A stretch of 64,000 bases of DNA, taken from Thelonectria olida. Lineage: Eukaryota; Ascomycota; Sordariomycetes; Hypocreales; Nectriaceae. The translations under genes and the position numbers were made by a program. Below are positions 55,033 to 64,000 of this stretch, in pieces. Every line of letters begins with the position of its first letter. The stretch's first letter is position 1. The stretch is taken from NCBI GenBank assembly GCA_020736575.1, contig JAGPYM010000049.1, forward strand, positions 62,001-126,000. Direction: 5' to 3'. Below the pieces are notes generated by a model. The model saw nothing but the letters and a program-made list of their open reading frames with translations, ran no database searches and was not told where the DNA came from.

Positions 55033-57263
55033 TAAGGATACTGCCGTTTGCGCTTATGCCAGTATGATATTAGATCTCTAATATTATTATCCCCATCCTC
55101 CCACGACGAATGCCATAATTCGAGCTCGTTAATGTCTTTATTAATGCCGTCAGGCAAAGACACTTCCTCTTTCACCAAACTGCATCCGGGGACCGGTCGA
55201 GTGCGCTTATAGTACGCTTAAAATGGGTTGTAGTACTTCTGCTGCCGCTTTGCAATTAGTTCGTCGCCCATAGGACTTCAGACCACCTGCAGGTATAATA
55301 GTCCGTCTCCCACACTTCTCAAACCATCTGCTTCGCCTTTATCACCCATTTCATATTATCCTTCCACTTATTATCGAAATATCCCCATCGGAAAGCCGGT
55401 GTAACGCTAAAGCCGTATAATAGATTGGTGTTTCATCCAGCCTGCTGTAGTACTTATTGAGCTTTTCCCAACCCAAATTAATATTGGTTCTAAAGTGCTC
55501 CGGGTCGGGCATTTTAGACGCAAGCTGCTTATAGTTCTCGAGAACTTCTAATAAGAACTCGAATCCCTGGATAACCTCCCATATATTCCCGTACGAGCCA
55601 ACCCACCCTCCTTTCCGCTTGCGCTGCTGACCGTCGCCTTCCAGAGTCTTAACAGCATCCTCGTAGAATCTAAGAAGCTTAGCCAGGTGTTCGAGGACGT
55701 CCCAGTCATTGGCCGTAAGCTGGTTTTCCTCCAAGCAAATCCGGGGCTCCTTAGCAGACTTTCTGAGATTCCCTGTCCTCCTCGATCTGTTGTCCTGCTC
55801 CCACTGTTGACGATGCTTCAAAACGAGTTGTTCGATAAATGGTTGAAGAATAATGGCGCGTCTGATCATGTATAGTTGGGAAAGCCACCGGGTATCGTTG
55901 TCTATAATTAAATCGAGCGGCTTCCTCGCTCTAATCCTGGGATCTGAGGACAGATCGAATTCGGACTGTTGTATACTCCGCAGCAAATAAGTAAGCTGGT
56001 CCGACCTTCGGACGTCAACCATGAGGTTGTGCAGCTTTCCGAGAGGTCCTTTGCGCCGCCAAAGTGTGTGCTCTGCCTTAGATAGAGCTGCTGCCCTTGA
56101 CAACTGCTCTTCGAAAGCCTTAACGTTGTGGCCAAACAGCAGGGCTTTAGCGGACAGGTTTAGAGTATGGCTAAAGCAGCGGCCACGCCTTGCCGACCCG
56201 ACAAACCCAAGCTCGCCACCGAACATCCATAGCTCTATTATTGCTTTCTGCGTTGTCCAGTGTGAAGTATCTAATCCTATCCTGGATTCGATAGGCATTA
56301 AGGACATCCAGTATTCGGCCGTAATATTGTGTCTAAAATGGCGTATATTTAATTTAGGGACGCCAAGCACCAGCTTTCGCGACTGGCTGTTTTCATCCCG
56401 AAAGAAACATGCGATCCCATACATGCTGTGCCTGTTTCCTAATTTCCATCCGTTAAAGGAGACATGAATTAAGCCGCATAACTGCTTTAGCACTGCTATA
56501 ACCTTATCCTTATGCGCTTTGTAGGCCGAGAGAACTTTGTGACGGATAGTTGTCCTAGTGATGTTGGCATCGGTAATCTTAACAAGTGGGTTGAGGTATT
56601 CGAATATCTGGCGTAGTCTTCCTTACTCACAGACGCTAAATGAGTGGTTCTCTTCGATGATCTATTCAAGTAGAAGACGCTGGAAATGCTTGCGGTCAAA
56701 GCCCTTGACCAGGCTGTTCGCAATGTCTTGTTCGCGCGGGAGTCTCGTATGGAGCTTCATCACTTCGGCGATGGACCTCTGATCTTTGGTCTTCAACTTC
56801 TCTGCTTTCTTCTCGGCAGCTGATTTCGTCTTCTTCGGAGGAGCGCATATTCCATGACCCTTGAATAAATGGGCATTCGCATTCTGAATTCCCTTCTCCG
56901 CAAAGCTTCTGGGCTTGGGATTCTTGTTCTGGATGCAACGCTTGCTGACTCACCGCCGACTGCCAGAGGAATTCTCAACCATCCAATAGGGAACACTACG
57001 GTTAAGCTATATATTAAGGTTAGTGCCATGGGAAAGGTGGATCACAGGGTCAAGCCCACTTTAGTCACTAAACCTACTCACGATGCCAAAAATCCTCCAG
57101 GACGTACTACCCTAAATCCACCACCTTCAATCCATTCAATCAACGATAGCTCAAAATGGATTGATGTTTATGTAATCCAAATTCAATGTTGATTGACGTT
57201 GAGTTGACGTTGATCGTCAATCCATTCAATATATTGAAATGAGTTGAGTTGAGCACACCCTTG

Positions 57264-57440
57264 ATTGTGGAACATGCGGCAAGACTGGTCATAATGCAAG
57301 AACATGTCAGGCCGTTATAGAGACGTCTGGAGAGGAGTAAAGTGATGAGTTTTAATTGATTAGATACTTTATTGTCTTTTTATTTTAGTTCTTGTCTTAG
57401 TGGTAGTGAAAAGTGCGTCGCTCGCTTATCAACTACGTTA
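57264..57440 (+). mobile_element. Fot1/pogo remnant: zinc-knuckle C-terminus and right end
   Basis: Directly after the right end of hAT-F the plus strand codes CGTCGKTGHNARTC and stops (57341), the CCHC zinc knuckle that ends Fot1/pogo-type transposases (the intact element at 60-62 kb has RCRQPGHNARTC). The right end CGCTCGCTTATC..ACTACGTTA at 57419-57440 resembles the TIR of that element. Everything upstream in the transposase is missing. Confidence 0.65.
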
Positions 57441-57447
57441 TACCGAT

Positions 57448-57892
57448 TAACGTACATGATAAGCTTATGTCCCAGACAAGTATGTGTCCCACTTATACTG
57501 TGCACTGAAAATAGCTAAACCTTAAATTTCTAAAACTAGCTACATAATTATTAAAAACCTAAAAAAAATACTTTTAACTATTTAACTAAAAAGAAAACTA
57601 TATAGTAATTTTTTTAGATTTTTAAAAAAATTCCTTTATATAGAAATAGCTAAGTATACAGTGTGAATAAGCCTTTTTTATATAGCATAGTAAGCAATTT
57701 TTTAAAAAATCTAAGAAAATTTATATTCATTTCTTATTATACAATAAGGCTATATTTCTAATATGAGCTATTTTAAGCTTAATTTAATTTTTAGAGAATA
57801 TTTTGATGATTTTTTAGTTTAAGGTATAAATACTAAGAAATTCCAAAATGGGACACTTGCTTGTCTGGGACATAAGCTTATCATGTACGTTA
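57448..57892. mobile_element. MITE with pogo-type terminal inverted repeats
   Basis: Terminal repeats of 33 bp are identical: they start TAACGTACATGATAAGCTTA and continue TGTCCCAGACAAG (57448-57480; inverse at 57860-57892). The 445-bp element is flanked by TA, AT-rich and non-coding. The first 16 bases equal those of the Fot1/pogo element at 60161, so that transposase or a relative could mobilise it. Confidence 0.85.
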
Positions 57893-58004
57893 GTCTTAAT
57901 TGATTAACTTAGATAGTTAACTTAGATTGTTGTGATTTTACTGAAGAATCTGAGGAAAATTTCACCGCTCGCTTGTATTCACCGCTCGCTTATCATGTAC
58001 GTTA
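57893..58004. mobile_element. Right-end fragment of a second pogo-type element
   Basis: It ends CACCGCTCGCTTATCATGTACGTTA with a partial duplication of the CACCGCTCGCTT word 20 bp earlier, the same duplicated layout as in the TIR of the 60-kb element. No transposase sequence is attached. Confidence 0.55.
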
Positions 58005-59018
58005 ATTAGGTTTACCAGTAAAGCGAGTGGCCTGAAACCCCAGGTGGCCAGTAAGGGGTAGTTATCTTAAAGGACTACAACTTTCATAGCTAGCCCGGGC
58101 AACAGGTATGTAAATAGCTTCACTTTTACAGTCGCAACAGATAACTGCAATAGAAAGCGCCGGAGACATTCGCTTCCTGTTAACGGAACTGTAGAACGTC
58201 TCAATCTAGCCTAGTTTCTTTCCTGTCTCTTTCTCGAATTAATTATTTCGTTAAATGCACCGAGTCACTAGATCTTGCTTATTCCCTCTGGCATTGCAAA
58301 TAGCCAGGTCCTCCAGCGCTTCATCGTGGTGATTTTGATATGCCAGTCACTGCGGGGACTCGGGAAGGAAAGGCAGAAGTAGAATGCACTAGAGACTTGG
58401 GAGCCTGGATGACGCTAGGAATTCTCCAAGCCCAGGTCCTGCTAATCTGAAAAGTGCCATAAGTAACTCCAGAGGCACGCCGGGGCGTTTTATTGTAATT
58501 TCAAGCCTCTCAAAATCACTCAAGTTCCGCTCGTAGCAAGTAGTAGAGTAGGCACCGGATGGAAAGCAGTGACATTAGACTAGCGGAATCAATTAAAGAC
58601 GTTCATCATCATCCTCCTCCCTATCAATTCGCCTATCCTTTCGCAGGGCGTGAGTCTAACGACCTCGCTCCCACTTAAGAGCCCTGCAAAAATTGCTGAC
58701 TTGACACTTGGCTCATTATGACTATGTAATCGCGCTAAAGGATTGGAGGATGAAGTGTTCAACCTGCCCTACACGTCACTCTCAACGCATCAACCATGAA
58801 TCACCGAGAACCTTATGCAACTGATGAGTCATTGTCTGCACCCACTCCAGGAAAGGTCATACGGGCGTTTTGGTCCGGAAGAGGTTGTACCCAGCTCAAT
58901 GGATTATTTATTGCCTGGCTCGCCTTGACTGTACACGGCGGTGGGTTGAGTTGAACATAAGACAGCCACACGGTTATCAACACGCAAAGAACGAGGACAA
59001 CTCAGCAAATACAGCATA
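58005..59018. other. Gene-free stretch and ferritin-gene promoter
   Basis: No coding frame recognised. The last few hundred bases must hold the promoter of the ferritin-type gene; no clear GATA (iron-regulator) cluster was seen. Confidence 0.4.
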
Positions 59019-59799
59019 ATGGCCAACACCGAAAAAGTCCAAGAATCCTTGAAGAAGCTCTCTGAGCAGAACGTCGATGCTTTTGTCAAGACAGAGTCCT
59101 TTAACGAGGAAGTGGAAGAGGTGCAGTTCACCCGATGATAGTTGTTATGTTCATGCTGACTCTTGTAGGCCATTCGTGGACACATTCAACTCGAATATCA
59201 GACTTGGTTCTTCTTCCGCAAGCTCGGCTCTGACTGCTTGCGCTCTAACGTTTCGCTACACGGCTTTGCGAGGTATGTCTTCATTAGGAAGATAATTGGG
59301 CCTACCAAGACTTACAACCCTCAGCCTCTGGAAGCGCTCTGCGACTGAGTGTTTCGCGGATGCAACTTGGCTCGAGTCGTATTTAGTACAACGCGGTGGT
59401 CGGGCACAGCCGACTGACATTCCCGCACCCAAGATTTCCTGGCCTGACGACCCTGTCGATCCTATCCAGCCCGTCCATGAGGCGCTCAAGGCCGAAAAAT
59501 GTCTGCTCGAAGACTTGCTGCAGCTCTGCAAGACTGCGAGCAAGTTCAGTGATAGCGCGCTAGAGGACATGATTGAAACTCGTTTCCTACGCAAGGAGAC
59601 TCGCCACGTCAAGGACATGGGTGACTTATTGCAACAGTGCGTTCGCATTAGCAAGCAGCCAGGACATGGCCTGTATCACCTGGATAAGGAGTTGCGTATT
59701 AATGGCGGTGTCACGCCTTGGGCATCGTACAATGACCCTGATACGTCCGATAAGCTTCTGCAGGAGACTACTGAAAACCTCTACAAGCCGCGTGTCTAG
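59019..59799 (+). CDS. Ferritin-family protein, intact
   Basis: Exons 59019-59120, 59169-59272 and 59325-59799 join in frame (introns of 48 and 52 nt, the first with an unusual GTGCAG donor) to give 226 aa. The start MANTEKVQESLKKLSEQN is the first Met of the exon. The four-helix ferritin pattern is clear: RGHIQLEYQTWFFFRKLGSD (helix A), HGFA...W.RSATEC (helix B), QRGGR..PTDIPAP (loop), ALKAEKCLLEDLLQL (helix C) and FLRKETRHVKDMGDLLQQ (helix D). Some ferroxidase ligands remain (E in LEYQ, E in TEC, E in AEK), but the site equivalent to EEREH is largely replaced by TECFA, and a Q is E. It probably stores or binds iron, or is a regulatory variant. Confidence 0.82.
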
Positions 59800-60160
59800 T
59801 ACTCCAACCCCAGCGGGGTTTGTGAGATGAAGTTAGAGAAGATTAAAACAGATTGTTTATTGCCACTTCTGGTAGGATAGTGTAGGTACTGAAAGAAATA
59901 CGTCTCAAATTTGAAGAGTGAACTTGTCTCATATTGATGAATCCTTTGGAGACGGCTTTAATAGCGCGGTAAGAACATCCATTCCAGCTGTAACTCTCAT
60001 CAAATTTACAATACAACGGCTTAACTTGTCCGGAGGAAACGCACAACTAACACAGCAGCCGAGCTGTAGTGTAGGGAGGGATCGCGAAGAAGTCAGCGTT
60101 ACCACCAAATTTTTCCAGTTTCAGAGTGCGATTAAATAAGACTCCTGTCTCAACAAATAG
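59800..60160. other. Intergenic stretch
   Basis: The 3' flank of the ferritin gene up to the transposon. Nothing recognised. Confidence 0.5.
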
Positions 60161-62026
60161 TAACGTACATGATAAGCGAGCTGGCCGGATAAGCGAGCTG
60201 GCCACCTAACTACACCTTTACGAATAGATATTAAGATAAAACAACCACAACGCCTAAATCAACTAAAATTAATCACTAATATCTTTATCAGACATATCTA
60301 TATCAGCTTTACAGGTGCGGGCATTATGCCCGGGTTGCCTGCATCTTCTACATCGCCGTTCCCTTGTCTCCGTCCGCCTCTTCCGACCACTACTTTGCTG
60401 CGTTTCCTGCTGTATCTGCTCAGCAATTTCCCTCTGATCTTGTAGCTCCTGCCCCTCAGCTACTGTCATGCTGCCTGAATGTCGGAGTCGTGTTTTTTTT
60501 CGCCCTGCGCCGTCGGCTAAGGGCCGCATTTGCCTCCCGAAGCTCGTTGACCTCTGCCTTCAATAATGCCATCTGGTGCATTATTCCTCGCGCCCCCTTC
60601 GCAAATTGGTCCATAGCAGCTAGAATGGATGTCGGAGAGCTACCCTGGTGGCAACTGATTCGATCTTTAATAAAATCGGTTTGCGAAGTAGCTTCAATTG
60701 GGTTGTTTGGGGTTTTTGGAACCCAGAGGTTGGGCAGCTCGGAATCCCCCTCCGCAGGCGATGGAGTCCGCAACTTGACATCCAACCGAGAAAGCACACT
60801 TTCTGGATCATAGGGAACAAGTCCTGTACCTCGGAAACCTCCCTGTATGTTTTTTTCTGACATTGCGCTTTGAAATGCGGCTTGAAATGCAGGAAAGAAA
60901 TCAACCTTGGTAATATGGGTGATTCGGGTCTTCATCATATCCTCAATTTGTCGACCGTAGGCCTGCTTGAGCGGCCCAAAGCAGCCAACATCAAGTGGCT
61001 GGAGGATATGAGATGAATGCGGCGGCATACATAAAGTAATGATCTTATTCTCCTTGCAGAATAGCTCGAATTCGGTCGAATGGTGGTTTTCATGCCCATC
61101 CAACACAAGAAGGCGATAAGAGCCGGAAGAACGCGACTTTGAATGTTTGTCGAAGTGCTGGATCCATTCGAGGCCTCTCTCATTTGTTGTCCAGCCGTTA
61201 TCAGAGGTTGCGATAACCCAGTCTTGAGGTAGGATCCTTTCATCATACCAAGCCGCAAGATGATATTGGCCCGCAACAATGATGTACGGCGGGATCGCCC
61301 ACCCTTGGGAATTAACGCCCTGGATCACCGTAACCCATTCTCTATCTCCTGGATGGGCCATTTTCGGTCTTCCACGTCGTTCGGCGCTCGTGATGACCAT
61401 TCCGGTTGAGATAATACCCATCATAAACCCAGTCTCATCAAAGTTGTAGATGTCCGATTCGTCAATACCATATTTCGCAATTGTGTTCCGCACAAGTTGA
61501 AACCAGCCCCAAATAATATTGGGATCTTCGCATTGGGCCCTCTGATAGTCATATCTACGCGTAAAACGCGACTTGAGCTCTAGTTGGCGTTTGACAAAGT
61601 TTGAAGCCCAGCGCTTGCCGACTGGAGGCGCGGCGCGGTCGGCAAGCAGTCGATTGGCCATATCTTCCACATCGCGAAGTCGGGGAGGAAATGATCGCGA
61701 ATCTAGGTCAAGGACATACTCAACAATTGTCTTTTCCTCTAGATCCGTAAGTCTACGCGAATTGGGCATTCTGTCGCGTCGAGGATTTGTTCCCTTAAGA
61801 TGAGTGCCAAGCGTTGAACGACTGACATTATAGATCCTAGCCGCTACTCGTGCGCTTAGCTGGGGGTCTTTTTGGATAGCTTCGATAGCCAGGACCATTC
61901 GATTCTCTTTGCTAAGAGTTTCCATAGTTTTTGGTGGAGAAATGGCAGATTGAAAGTAAAACATGTTGTGGGCACGGGCGGGTGGCCAGCTCGCTTATCC
62001 GGCCAGCTCGCTTATCATGTACGTTA
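60161..62026 (-). mobile_element. Full-length Fot1/pogo-type transposon
   Basis: Perfect 46-bp terminal inverted repeats (60161-60206 and 61981-62026) start TAACGTACATGATAAGCGAG and include the word ATAAGCGAGCTGGCC twice. The TA at both outer ends is the expected target dinucleotide. The 1.87-kb element encodes one transposase on the minus strand. The perfect repeats point to a recent insertion. Confidence 0.9.
60269..61964 (-). CDS. Fot1/pogo transposase, one 1-nt frameshift near the C-terminus
   Basis: The likely start is METLSKENRM (61925; an upstream Met at 61964 is in frame). The domains are: an N-terminal psq-type helix-turn-helix (SARVAARIYNVSRSTL), a CENP-B-like second HTH (KRWASNFVKRQLEL) and the DDE core with YNFDETGFMMG, VLDGHENHHS and HSSHILQPLDVGCF. 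The frame ends early at 60456, but the expected zinc-knuckle tail (SMTVAEGQELQDQREIAEQ, RRCRRCRQPGHNARTC, stop 60269) is complete in the next frame. One extra A in an A8 run (60493-60500) explains the shift. The DDE core is intact. pogo transposases insert at TA. Confidence 0.85.
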
Positions 62027-62189
62027 CTCTTCTAATATTAATTGTCGTATGCCCTCAATTGTCGCCTACCCCTGTAGAAACCTGCCAGACGAAGCAGGAA
62101 GGTCGAGCCGATATGACTAAGAAATTCGGGGTAAAATGCAGGAAACCCCGCTGCCACAAACAGAAGAAGAGAAGAAGCTCACGACGAGA
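62027..62189. other. Spacer between pogo element and LINE
   Basis: No gene recognised. Confidence 0.4.
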
Positions 62190-63600
62190 TCTCTCGAAAT
62201 ATTTTTATTTATCTTCTTTATAACTTTTGGAAGACCTGGTAACCGCTTGGCGGAGATTCACGCTGTTGGTGGATGTCTGGTGTTGCGAACCCCGCTTCAG
62301 ACGTCATCATCGTCATGGGACGCGAACCGGATGCTTCGGGCGGGGGATATCATCGTCCCCTGCGTAAAAGAGTCAGAACGACGAGAGCAATGGAATCGGA
62401 GCAGCAAAACTGTGATATGGAATGGCAGGAGGAAGGTGAGAGCAGCGAGGAGCTCTGGGTCGAACCCGAGCTCGGAAAAAGACTACCCCCAAAGCAGCTG
62501 GCAGCATGGTCGAGGCAATCCAGAGCCTGAAGCAACTCCTAGAGTAAGACTTCAACAAGAAAATGGAATCGATGAAGGCGGAGTTTCAGGTCGAGTTTTC
62601 CAAGCTTAGTGATTGTATAGCTGACGAACTTACTAGGACTACGGCCCAGATGGCACAAGAAATATCGCAAGTCCGAGAGCAGCTTACCCAGGTTTGTGGC
62701 GAGCTGGAGCAGACCCGACTACAGCGCGATACACTGAACAAGGCTCAAGCACCACGATCGCCGGGCCGGACATATGCAGATGCGGCCAGAATGACACCCG
62801 TCAGTACTCCCACCCAATCTCCAGCTACGGCCCGATCGGCAACTCCAGAACCGGTGTTCTGCACAGTGGACACACCCAGGGTGCCCGAGGATCATATTGG
62901 AGATGCTACACCGGCAATGATTCGCAAGACTGTTGAACAGGAAATGCGAACGTCTAGCGATCAACCTAGTTGGCCATGCGTCGCAGTGACCAGAGATGGA
63001 CGGAACGCCAACCGCCTGAGGGTCATTAGTAGGAACGAGGAAGAAATGCAGAAGATCAAGACCATTCTCGAGGCCAAGAAGGCCCCAGGGGCAAGAGTCC
63101 TCCGAGATCAACTGTACCCAGTCAAAGTTGACAATATGAACCGTATGGCCGTTTACGGCCAGGAATGTAAGGCCTTCCCTGGAGCAATGGCAGCCTTGAG
63201 CCAGGAGAATGAAATACAGGTTGCCAAGGTGGCCTGGTTAAGTCGAAAGGTCAACCCCAAGGCATATGGATCCATGGTGGTATACCTCACTAAAACAGCG
63301 ATGCCAGGAGACTCCTACAAGAACGCTACTTCCTTGCAGCTGGTGAATCGGCATATACCAGCGTATTTGAGCAGAGAACTGGACCAATACAATGCTATAA
63401 CTGCCAGGAGCTCGGCCATAAGGCATTCTCGTGCAGCAAGAATCGGGTATGTGCGAGGTGCGCCGCTGAAGGCCATCATCATAGTGCCAGGCGCAGATAC
63501 CCAAGTGTGTACCCTGTGGTGGACCGCATGATTCGTTCAGCAAAAGCTGCCCGAAACTCTACCCTACCCGGCATGAGTAGGATATTAGCAGGGACAAAGC
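62190..63600 (+). mobile_element. Tad-type LINE, ORF1 region, frame-broken
   Basis: The leader TATTTATCTTCTTTATAACTT matches that at 25.87 kb. The first part codes GGGYHRPLRKRVRTT in one frame. A TAA (about 62545; CAA expected) precedes the main ORF1 frame 62563-63531 with a coiled coil, a TYADAARM linker and VISRNEEEMQKIKTILEAKKA. The CCHC knuckles follow in other frames: CYNCQELGHKAFSC in frame 3 and KCVPCGGPHDSF in frame 2, so at least two indels occurred. ORF1 binds RNA; the reverse transcriptase lies beyond recognisable similarity or outside the window. Confidence 0.8.
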
Positions 63601-63615
63601 ATAGGGATCGGGGAT

Positions 63616-63858
63616 GACGCCCAGCTCAAGTGCTGCGGCTTCGTCCAGCTGATCACATATCTCACCCCCGGGAACCCTGACAAGACGCCGTACAGAGGTT
63701 TTCACCCCTTCCAGGTCTTTGTCATCTTCCCCATCCGCGCTAATCCGTGGGCATCATCGTGCAAGAAGATGGCCGAGAGGCGGGATACCCAGTTCCAGAG
63801 GATCTCCTTGGTGGGCACTTATGACTTCCTAATCCATCAGGCACGTACTAATGCGTGA
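63616..63858 (+). other. Unidentified open segment next to the LINE
   Basis: A plus-strand frame without a Met reads LKCCGFVQLITYLTPGNPDK, then GFHPFQVFVIFPIRANPWAS and RISLVGTYDFLIHQ before a stop. It looks like protein but the family is unknown to me. It has no visible start and may be an exon fragment of a host gene split by the LINE. Confidence 0.35.
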
Positions 63859-64000
63859 GAACTATCCCGGCACCGGATACCTGCGCTGACGCACTCCTTG
63901 CACAAGACCAACTGACCAGCGTCGCAGATTCTGCAAAGAAAATAGCCGCAACCATTCGGGATGCTAAATGTACAGGCGTCACACCAAGGGGATTCGGGGT

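Larger units (their letters stand above)
54240..56500 (-). pseudogene. hAT-F transposase, frameshifted and split by an insertion
   Basis: The main frame 56493-55351 has GLDTSHWTTQKAIIELW, GRCFSHTLNLSAKALLFG, IIDNDTRWLSQLYMIRRA and LNKYYSRLDETPIYYTALAL. It shifts frame near 55400 and continues (FRWGYFDNKWKDNM) with a stop where an Arg is expected. A further piece, ELELWHSSWEDGDNNI..LISYWHKRKRQYPY, ends at about 55033. The next residues of the hATC domain (LSQMVPDFLTIQPVLAECERL) appear only at 54382-54300, beyond a foreign segment. Stops in the tail (TAA, TGA) fit C-to-T decay. Confidence 0.75.
53947..57263 (-). mobile_element. hAT transposon (hAT-F)
   Basis: The ends are CAAGGATGCACACCACTCAA (left) and, on the other strand, CAAGGGTGTGCTCAACTCAA (right), imperfect terminal inverted repeats of the hAT CAAGGRTG type. 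Between them lies a minus-strand transposase and an inserted foreign segment. No 8-bp target duplication is seen: the left neighbour is ATATAGAT and the right one ATTGTGGA. Several stops in the transposase look like C-to-T changes. Confidence 0.75.

Noticed and set aside
55023..55073. Extension of the UGA-Trp frame to a TAG at 55073
   Set aside because: This part is the exact antisense of the hAT-F transposase (YWHKRKRQYP), so the foreign segment ends at about 55032 and the extension is by chance.

Overview
The window is nuclear DNA of a filamentous ascomycete (Pezizomycotina, probably a Sordariomycete). The intact genes carry many short introns of 44-71 nt with GTRAGT-type donors and CTRAY branch points. 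The gene families are typical of moulds: HET and NB-ARC proteins, a CFEM/PTH11-like receptor, telomere-linked RecQ helicases, Tad-type LINEs and Fot1/pogo, hAT and copia-like transposons. I cannot name the species. The landscape is that of an accessory, transposon-rich compartment: most genes are broken, and many stops look like C-to-T or G-to-A changes as made by repeat-induced point mutation (RIP).

Layout. 0-3 kb: an intact two-exon gene for a coiled-coil/zinc-finger protein. 4.6-6.3 kb: a decayed zinc-finger/HET gene. 6.8-7.0 kb: an NB-ARC fragment. 7.3-8.6 kb: a decayed telomere-linked-helicase relative. 8.6-12.3 kb: mostly empty. 12.3-14.0 kb: an intact CFEM-type GPCR. 15.7-17 kb: an NB-ARC (NLR-like) pseudogene. 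18.3-18.9 kb: a small secreted cysteine-rich protein. 20.0 kb: a solo LTR. 20.3-24.6 kb: an intact nine-exon gene for a zinc/GTPase/RING-like/patatin phospholipase protein. 25.2-26.8 kb: two head-to-head LINE fragments. 27.1-32.6 kb: a chimeric telomere-linked RecQ helicase locus. 32.9-33.3 kb: a cluster of inverted and direct repeats.

33.5-38.0 kb is a gene island: a leucine-rich-repeat-like protein, a broken hypothetical gene, a truncated MYND finger and a PD-(D/E)XK-like protein. 38.5-45.0 kb is a mosaic of three different hAT transposases, one end of which interrupts a host-type gene at 45.06 kb. 45.9-47.7 kb holds a DDE integrase-type transposase, 47.8-49 kb a basic hypothetical protein, 51.0 kb a second solo LTR in the opposite orientation, and 51.7-52.7 kb an intact aquaporin. 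53.9-57.3 kb is a hAT element whose transposase gene is split by an AT-rich segment that reads as an open frame only if UGA codes for Trp. 57.3-58.0 kb is a nest of pogo-type remnants and a MITE. 59.0-59.8 kb is an intact ferritin-family gene, 60.16-62.03 kb a full-length Fot1/pogo element with 46-bp terminal repeats, and from 62.19 kb a Tad-type LINE runs towards the window edge.

The genes do not form an obvious pathway. The shared theme is allorecognition and programmed-death type proteins (HET, NB-ARC, patatin/GTPase) and helicase-linked repeats inside a region continually invaded by transposons. The intact genes by splice and frame accounting are the coiled-coil/zinc-finger gene, the GPCR, the secreted protein, the patatin/GTPase gene, the LRR-like gene, the aquaporin and the ferritin.
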